Part shown: positions 57,410 through 64,000 of the stretch, in pieces
Layout of the letters: each line of letters starts with the position of its first letter
Numbering within the stretch: position 1 is the stretch's first letter
Assembly (NCBI RefSeq): GCF_043641665.1
Contig: NC_092189.1
Span: 11,990,333-12,054,332 of the forward strand
Length of the DNA: 64,000 nucleotides
Direction of reading: 5' to 3'
DNA from: Enoplosus armatus
Taxonomy: Eukaryota > Chordata > Actinopteri > Centrarchiformes > Enoplosidae
Position numbers and translations under genes: made by a program
Notes under the pieces: generated by a model
Seen by the model: only the letters and a program-made list of their open reading frames with translations
What the model was told of the DNA's origin: nothing
Databases searched by the model: none

Positions 57410-60400
57410 GTGAGGGATTAAATGGGAGAGCAAACATGGCATTGGTGGGATATGCCATGGTGGGATAAGACCAGTACATGTGTTTCGGTATCTACAGACA
57501 GGTTTGAGAGAGAAATGTTTTTCACATGCAGTTTTGACGTTATATATATTGATAATGGTATATCTATACAATGAATGGCTTAAAACCATACTTTTAATGC
57601 GTTGACTCTTGACTGTAGAGTGCGAACCTAGATCTCCTCAGTCATGTAGCTCTACAGTATTTTATCTGAAACCCCACTTGTTTCAGCAGGAGGATCCCTC
57701 TCTCTTCGTGGTGAAAAAGCTCGTAGAGTTTTATAGTCCTACTAGACAGGTTTTGGCAGAGTGAAGAAGAACAGCTTGATATTTAATCTGATCCCAGGCT
57801 ATAAAATAGGGTTACTATCTCTGACTTTCAGTAACTAAATTCACAGGGGAGAGAAACTGTTCTTTATTGATAGGAAAGATACAGACAAAGACAAAGTTAG
57901 GCTGAGAGAAGTTAGTTGGAGATAGGCAAAGGAAGGGGAAATGGAGAAACATAAGTGCTCCTAACAGATGGAGAGGAGGAGACAAACAGATGAAAATAGG
58001 TCCTGCAGTGTTGGCTCAGTGGAATGGCTGGGAGACAGAGGGGAACAGGATGACAGAGGGAGAGAAGAGGGGTGAAGGAGAGGAAAGGGCCAGAAAGAAA
58101 ATGGTAAGAGGGGTGGGGGGGTAAGAGTCAAAGAATAAAGCAGTAGCTGAAAAACAGGAATTCATGGGGTCAGTGGCCTGACCCCTGACTTCCTGTTGTC
58201 CTCTGAACTCTTGGTGATTGGTTCCAGGACTCAGCATCACATGAGTGAGGCTGTTCTCACTGTGCGGGTTCTGTACTGACATTTCTAATTTCCATTCTTT
58301 GATCCTTGGTCAGAAATGCCACTTTTTTTTCCATGTGTTCAGAGAGTGACGTGAAGGAAAGCTAACCAGATAATAATCACATGCGTAAGACATAGACAAC
58401 CCTGTGTTTTGATGCAAAGGAAGCACTGTCAAGGATAGAAAATGGCTGACAGTGCTCTCACCAGGGTGACCTTTTCAATTCAATGGGAAAAAGAGCATGA
58501 TGTTTTTTCATTCTATCTTCCTTAATCCGTTCATCCTCAGCCATGTCATGGTTAATAGAGAGGCTAATTGAAGGTTGCTGTGGTATTTTGGTGATAACTG
58601 TTTCTTCTCTATCACAACAGGATGTTTAGCCTGGTGTCTGTTTAATATCTATAAGATTCTCCGGTTTCTCATGAGTCTGTATTACAGAGACAGAGAGACT
58701 CTCTGTGCTGAATTAGGTTGTCCCCGAGGTCAGCAGGGTACCATCTGTCTCCCTGCTCTAGTGACACGTGTGCAACGAGGACAACAGAGGAAAAGAGAAA
58801 GAGGGACAGATAAAGGGAAAGGAAGGATGGCCACGTGTGCCACAGACGGCACAGGCTGTAATGGCTTCAGCGCAGCAGCCATCACTGTGGGTGTTTATAT
58901 GCTTGCGTGTGAAATTGTGTGTACAAAGAATCAGACACGAGGAGCCCTCCAGTAGTGTGTAATTTTAGCAGGACCCTGGGGCTTTAATTCACTATTGTCA
59001 GTCACTTCCCACTACCCATCGTTGTATCCTCTGTCCTTTAGCTGTGTGCTGTTTTGGCACACTCTGTTTAACTCACAGAAAGTTTGGGGAAAAAATTATA
59101 TTGAAGGTTTCTTCCCTGAACCATCGATAAATAAATAGAAAGATTTATTTGCTCCCTATTGGACATTGGAAATATTCCCATGATGATGGGAGCAGTGGAT
59201 ATAGAAAACATGCCATGTAATCCTGATGTCATGAGTTTGACTCACTTGTTAAGTTGCCTGTTATCACTTGTCTCTTCCATCTTTGCAATTATTCTCCTCT
59301 CTATACTTAAGAGATTTAAAGCAGGATAGGAAAATCTACATGACTGTGTGTTTTTCAGTCTGAGTCTGTGGGAGTTTATAAGGGTTGGCACGTGCACTGC
59401 AGTGATTTGTAAATATACTTTTTTTTATGGACGATAAAGCTGCACATGCGACAAACTGGCTCATGCGGTTCAGAAAAACTGTCCTCAAGGGTTTTGATAT
59501 TTGGGTCATTTTAAGGGAGAGGAATATTAAAATCAAGCACCACACGTTGTGCTTTGTCTCAATGCTCAGCTTTTCCCTCATAATGAATATCTATATATTT
59601 TTACATTTCTACTTGCGTAATCATTACTTAGCATTAAAGAACACTGTCTCTGGAAACAAAATAAGATAGCTGGGATTAGGGAGTGAATGTATGCCTGTGT
59701 GCTGAAGGTTATCAGAGCAACAGAGCAGACACGACTTCCTCTTTTCAGACTGAGCTCGTGCTGCAGTCCAGCCACAGTTCTTTTAACACAAGTACAATTT
59801 GTGAGCATGTTAGGTCACTGAATCTTCCACAAAGAGGACCAGATGGACCTGTCTGTGTGTGTGGAGGAAGGTTTTGCATGTACTATTTTTCCACCCCTGC
59901 CAGAGAGAGAGAGAGAGAGAGAGAAAAGGATGGAGATTACATTGATTTTCTTTTGTACACCTGGATCTTTGTGTCGATCATTGTGTATCATGATAGAGAA
60001 GCGGTTAACCAGTAAACCAGATGTTTTAGCAAAGGTCACATTCACATGCTTTAAAACATGCTGGATGAAGTCCAGATGTGCTAGAAGTCCAGTTTATAAT
60101 CCCTGTTGAATCCAGCTCACATAATGTCACATAATGAATATCCAGACAGACATTGTGTTGCAGTAGCTACTCTGTCAGGTAGTAATTCACTTGAGGAGCC
60201 TTCAAAGCTCTTTGGTTCAACTTAAAGATGTAAGGGAAGCAGACTGACAGTGTTTAAAGCTTCCAGGCTGGTATGAAACTCTTTCTGTTGGCTGAGCATC
60301 CAGGCCCACAGAACTGTAATGCTTTCATCTCTCTCCATTGGCCTAATCTCCCTGAATAGTCTATCTGACCTTCTCTGTCTATGTCCTGCCTTTTTAAATC

Positions 60401-62625
60401 TAACATCCTCTCTGAAAAAATGTCTTGTGCATTTTAAATATTTTCGTCTCATCTATCTTAAGGGATAAAGTCACTTCAGAGACAACATAACAAAGAAAAA
60501 CGAGCACATCTGAAGATGCTCAGATAACAATAATTGATTGAAGTCAATTAGCTTTTGATTCCTGCCTGCATGCCATGAAACCTGGCTTAAGATTTGTTTT
60601 CCCTGGAAACTGTTGTTGTCCAAACCATCTTAACTTAAGAACTCAGCAACAATAATGAAGCACACAGAATAACAGTACATGAGGTGTTCACCTTAAGCTA
60701 GCAGTGGGGCCCAATATTCCAGCACAGAGTCTGTTACCCTTTACTCCACATGCCTGCAGTGGGATCTGACCTTGGAAATGGCAGGCGTGTGTCTCTGAGT
60801 GCTTGTGTGGTGAGAGCGAGTCACACAGCTGGAATGCTGGGCCTCTCTGTGGATGTTTGCCTCCACTCAGTGCTGATCTTTTTCTCTCCCTACCAAAGCT
60901 CAGACAGACATCCGTGCCCACGCTCATCTCCGAGTCCATTTTTAGATAAAACATCGACCAAGCTCTGCTCTGAAGCAGGGTAAGAGTTCAGATATGCCCT
61001 CCTCTTCTCATCCTCGTCCACTATGGTTTTATTTTGTAATAATGACGACTTGTGAGTTCTGGCCTCGCAGTTTGTTGTGAGGACATAACCAACCTCCTTT
61101 TGCTGAGTGTTGAAGACTCTACTGGTTGTGTTGAGCGACCACCAAGGTGAAACAGACACTTTTCTACACAACGCTGAAATGTAATCCACTGACAGCCATT
61201 TCCACTTGACACACTACATGCATTACAGGGTTGTTCAGTAGTTGTTTTGTTTTATTGAACGAACACTGATTGTTATTCACACTCCCGCTCACTCTGTAGT
61301 GTCCTTCACAGGTCCTTAGTAGACAAGATAATATAACAGGCCCTTCTTACACTCCTCTATTTAAGTTGCAGTTGATTTTCTCAGTAATTCTCTGTTCGTG
61401 GAATCACTTGTTTTGTCTACATAGATACTGAATACTATTCCCCATTTCACTTGTTTCAACAACCCGTGATTCCTTTTCAGTTCTTTTTGTGGATTCACGT
61501 CACCTGTGCATTTGCTCCTTATTTACCTGTATTCTAATAGGTGCTCCAGTCATGATAGTCAGTTTATCCTGCAATACTGTTTGCTTTGTGTAGGTATTTC
61601 TTCTCTCCCCTGCTCTCTCACTTCTTTCCATCATTCCCTCGGGTAGAACAGCTCTTTTAATAATGCAGCACATCATCCTGCCGGCCTCTCTCTCCGGAGA
61701 GCTCTTGTGTCGATTAGGCGGCAGAGTCTGGAGCCAAGCCAAGGGTCTATTCACCGCATCACTGCACAACAAGAGGGTCTGAGAGAGAGGGAAAGAGCTA
61801 GAGAGATGGGAAAGACATGGTGGTATGGCCACTGAGGTAGAGATGGACAGGAGTGCAATGGGCTTGAAGACATTAATAGAGAGTAGCAGGGACGGCTAGA
61901 GATGAGAGAGGCTTTTATCACTGCTGAGGCACCATCATAGCCTTATCTCCATGAAGTTTTGGTATTAAAATAACAAACAGCATTATCTTCCAAGTACTCT
62001 CTCTGCCCTCTACATCTATTAAAAAGATAACCATCCATCAAAAAGCGTAAGTCACAGACATGGAGGAGTGTCGTAGTTTTGTTTTGCCTGATCTGTTAAA
62101 TTCTGTATTATAGACTGATCTTTGTTTGTGTGGTCATCCATGTGTCACCATCAGATGCCTTTAGACGTCTGATTCATCTTCTGGCTGCATTGGTGCATTT
62201 TGAGGGCTTATGAGACTATTTTATAGGTGAATGCTCAGTTATGTGATCATGTAGTTCTCATTTTGATATTGTCTGCCTTTGTGTTTTTAGTTTTGAGTCC
62301 TGTTTTATAAGCAAAGCCCCAGTTTGTGTGTTTGTTGGTGTGCGTGTGTGCTCCTCTGCAGCATTTTATGCTCCACAGCTTTTGGAACAACATGGATGCC
62401 TGAGCATACAGATAGTTGTTGCCATCTGTAACCCTTTGTTGAGCCTCACTGAAAAACTAAAACGTTTTTCCAAACCACAGACAGACACACAGACATACAC
62501 CATCTCACACACACGTGTCAGCCACAAAACAACATCTTTTGAACCAAAGGTTAAACCTCAGAAACGTCTCGCTGTTGTTGCAATGAAACATGCAATTCAT
62601 GTTGCATCTTCTGTTCTCTTCACAG
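57410..62625. other. Intron between the C-type exon and constant exon 1
   Basis: 5.2 kb without a supported exon. Contains a purine-rich stretch (about 57.9-58.1 kb), a GA microsatellite (59,901-59,924) and, at the right end, a pyrimidine-rich acceptor (CTGTTCTCTTCACAG). This is where further C-type exons would lie in mammals; none is seen. No RE1 or CGCT box found. Confidence 0.65.
59901..59924 (+). repeat. (GA)n microsatellite
   Basis: About 12 AG units in the last variable-to-constant intron. Confidence 0.9.
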
Positions 62626-62684
62626 CAAAAGCCCCCCAACAATGACTGGCGCTTCACACAGGGACAGAGACCAGGACCTAGCGG
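62626..62684 (+). CDS. pcdhg: Protocadherin gamma constant exon 1
   Basis: A 59-nt exon coding QKPPNNDWRFTQGQRPGPS plus two bases of the next codon (GG). It is bounded by a pyrimidine-rich acceptor ending ACAG and a consensus donor gtgagt. The reading frame joins in phase 0 to every variable exon here (for example ESQQ or SPLE then QKPP). Gamma constant exon 1 in mammals has the same 59-nt length and a closely similar NTDWRFSQAQRPGTSG sequence, so this exon identifies the locus as gamma rather than alpha or delta. It starts the shared cytoplasmic tail of all isoforms. The following constant exons are not in the window. Confidence 0.93.
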
Positions 62685-64000
62685 GTGAGTAAACTGAGAC
62701 ACACACACACACACTCAGATAAAATGCCCAGTAATGTCAAGGACATGTTGTTGTGCTGCACAAGACAAGCTCATCGTAAAGACAGAGGGAGTGATGAAGG
62801 ACGAGGAATAAAAAAGGGAGGGGGATGGTAGTGAGTGCTGTAAACATAAGAACTGGCTGCCTGCAGGGTGCTGACTGTAAAGTACTGATGACATTAAAGT
62901 CACACTGCAACCAACTGAATCTGACTTTGAACTGCAGTGTAGCGAGGATATAATTTATGGTTGAATTTTACAGCATGATTCTGCTCAGTGAATTCAGATT
63001 CTTGCTTTACACTCCTGAATGAGCATCTCTGCCTGCTTTATAAAATGGCTGCCGCAGCTTCCACTCCCCCTCCCCCTCCCCCTCCCTCTCCTGCTCCTCT
63101 CTGCGCTCTCTGAGCCTGTGCGCCATCACTCAGTACTACTGATGAGGGACGGTGACCAGAGCTAGTGGGGGGATGGGACAGCGTCTTGCTTTCGCTTCAT
63201 TTTCTGCCATCTGAGCGCTCATACTGACTTGTTAACTTGAAATTAAATTTTTGACACAAGCAACTCGCCTATTTAATGTCAATAGATGAATTGTGTTTCT
63301 ATATTTCAGTAGTGTGTTTTAGTGAGCGTTTGTGTTGATGGTTGATGATTGCTATTTGCCCATATTGTGTGGGCAAAGATGGAGTGCGTGCAGTAACAGT
63401 TTTCACAACAATGATTGCACAACACATTCTGTGAGTCAAGGCTTCTCCCTGAAACATACCAGCTGGGGCAGAAAGCTCTGTCGAGCCAAGTCAGGAGAAA
63501 GTTAGACACACACAAACACACGCCACTGACGCTATGGAATACCAGTGGGATTTTGGATACATTGAAAATAATTCATGTTTGTGGTGTAGAAAAAGAAACT
63601 TCCCTACTCTGGTATTTAAAGGGGCATGACAGACTCAACATATTTTCCACTGAGATCTAGAGCACAATATCTCAGCGTTTTTCCCTTTTTCTTACACGAA
63701 CACCAACTTTCACTCAAATACACAATGGTTCTTTCAGACTGTATAACTTGTTGTGTTTTTAGTCCCCACATGCCATACGGTACACACATACGATGGACGC
63801 CGAAGAGTGGGACAAGGTACTAATTTAGACGTAGATAACTCTATGGTCACTTTCTGTCCTTAGCAGCTGATCAGTGTTCAGTTTTGGACCTGATCACAAA
63901 TCGGCTGATAAGGGCAGAGTGGCTTAACTCTTTTAGGTAGTGCACTGCAGTTGAGTGCTGTACTGTGTGTAGATGTACCTAACCCATAGCTTCTGTTAGT
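62685..64000. other. Start of constant intron 1 (runs out of the window)
   Basis: No second constant exon was found. Contains a CA repeat (62,699-62,716) and a promoter-like block at 63,030-63,180 with a TATA-like TTTATAAA, a YY1-like AAAATGGCTGC (63,042-63,052) and a run of CCCCCT units (63,065-63,088). Small open frames are not supported. Confidence 0.6.
62699..62716 (+). repeat. (CA)n microsatellite
   Basis: Nine AC units just inside constant intron 1. Confidence 0.85.

Noticed and set aside
63176..63184. GGGACAGCG resembling an RE1 right half
   Set aside because: No left half at a 2-nt or 7-10-nt gap upstream.
62685..64000. Constant exon 2 inside the window
   Set aside because: Searched for a frame continuing the tail (an acceptor followed by a SQNGD-like sequence); none seen, so it is probably beyond 64,000.
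1..64000. Mobile elements, tRNA, rRNA, CRISPR array
   Set aside because: None recognised. The large-scale repetition is the tandem exon array; the short repeats are simple microsatellites.

Overview
The window is vertebrate genomic DNA. It holds most of a clustered protocadherin gamma (Pcdhg) locus from what looks like a teleost fish. Evidence: a tandem array of about 2.4-kb uninterrupted exons, each coding a signal peptide, six cadherin repeats (EC1-EC6), one membrane helix and a short variable cytoplasmic domain, each ending in a phase-0 splice donor; and, near the right end, a 59-nt exon coding the start of the shared gamma constant tail (NNDWRFTQGQRPGPSG). Long near-identical tracts shared between neighbouring exons are typical of fish clusters; the large size suggests the pcdh2 gamma cluster. 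Species cannot be named. All genes are on the + strand.

Layout. 1-21.4 kb: seven variable exons of a gamma-A-like group (called A1-A7 here, in order), with a cytoplasmic domain carrying YNYEV and TTDSRKSD motifs. A1-A6 share almost identical 3' halves; A7 is divergent except for EC6 and the membrane helix. 21.4-30.8 kb: a 9.4-kb spacer without a convincing exon, containing repeats and candidate regulatory DNA. 30.8-53.9 kb: seven exons of a second group (B1-B7) with the QLNTDGPIKYVEVLGG tail. 54.9-57.4 kb: one C-type exon. 57.4-62.6 kb: intron. 62,626-62,684: constant exon 1. The remaining constant exons lie beyond the window.

How it works (family knowledge): each variable exon has its own promoter, and its transcript is spliced to the shared constant exons, giving neurons different sets of homophilic adhesion proteins. 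The sequence shows two regulatory layers repeated with each exon. First, a promoter-proximal conserved element lies 220-300 bp before nearly every start codon: a classical CGCT-box element in group A, and a different block with a head-to-head ATTGG/CCAAT pair in group B. Second, an RE1/NRSE-like (REST) site lies a few hundred bp further upstream at 11 of the 14 A/B promoters. In group A the two RE1 half-sites have the canonical 2-nt gap; in group B every recognisable site has an 8-nt gap. The C-type exon has neither element, in line with the constitutive behaviour of C-type isoforms.

The coding sequences carry clear marks of gene conversion: shared variants in the homogenised tracts fall in all four combinations, and breakpoints can be seen in A7 and B1.
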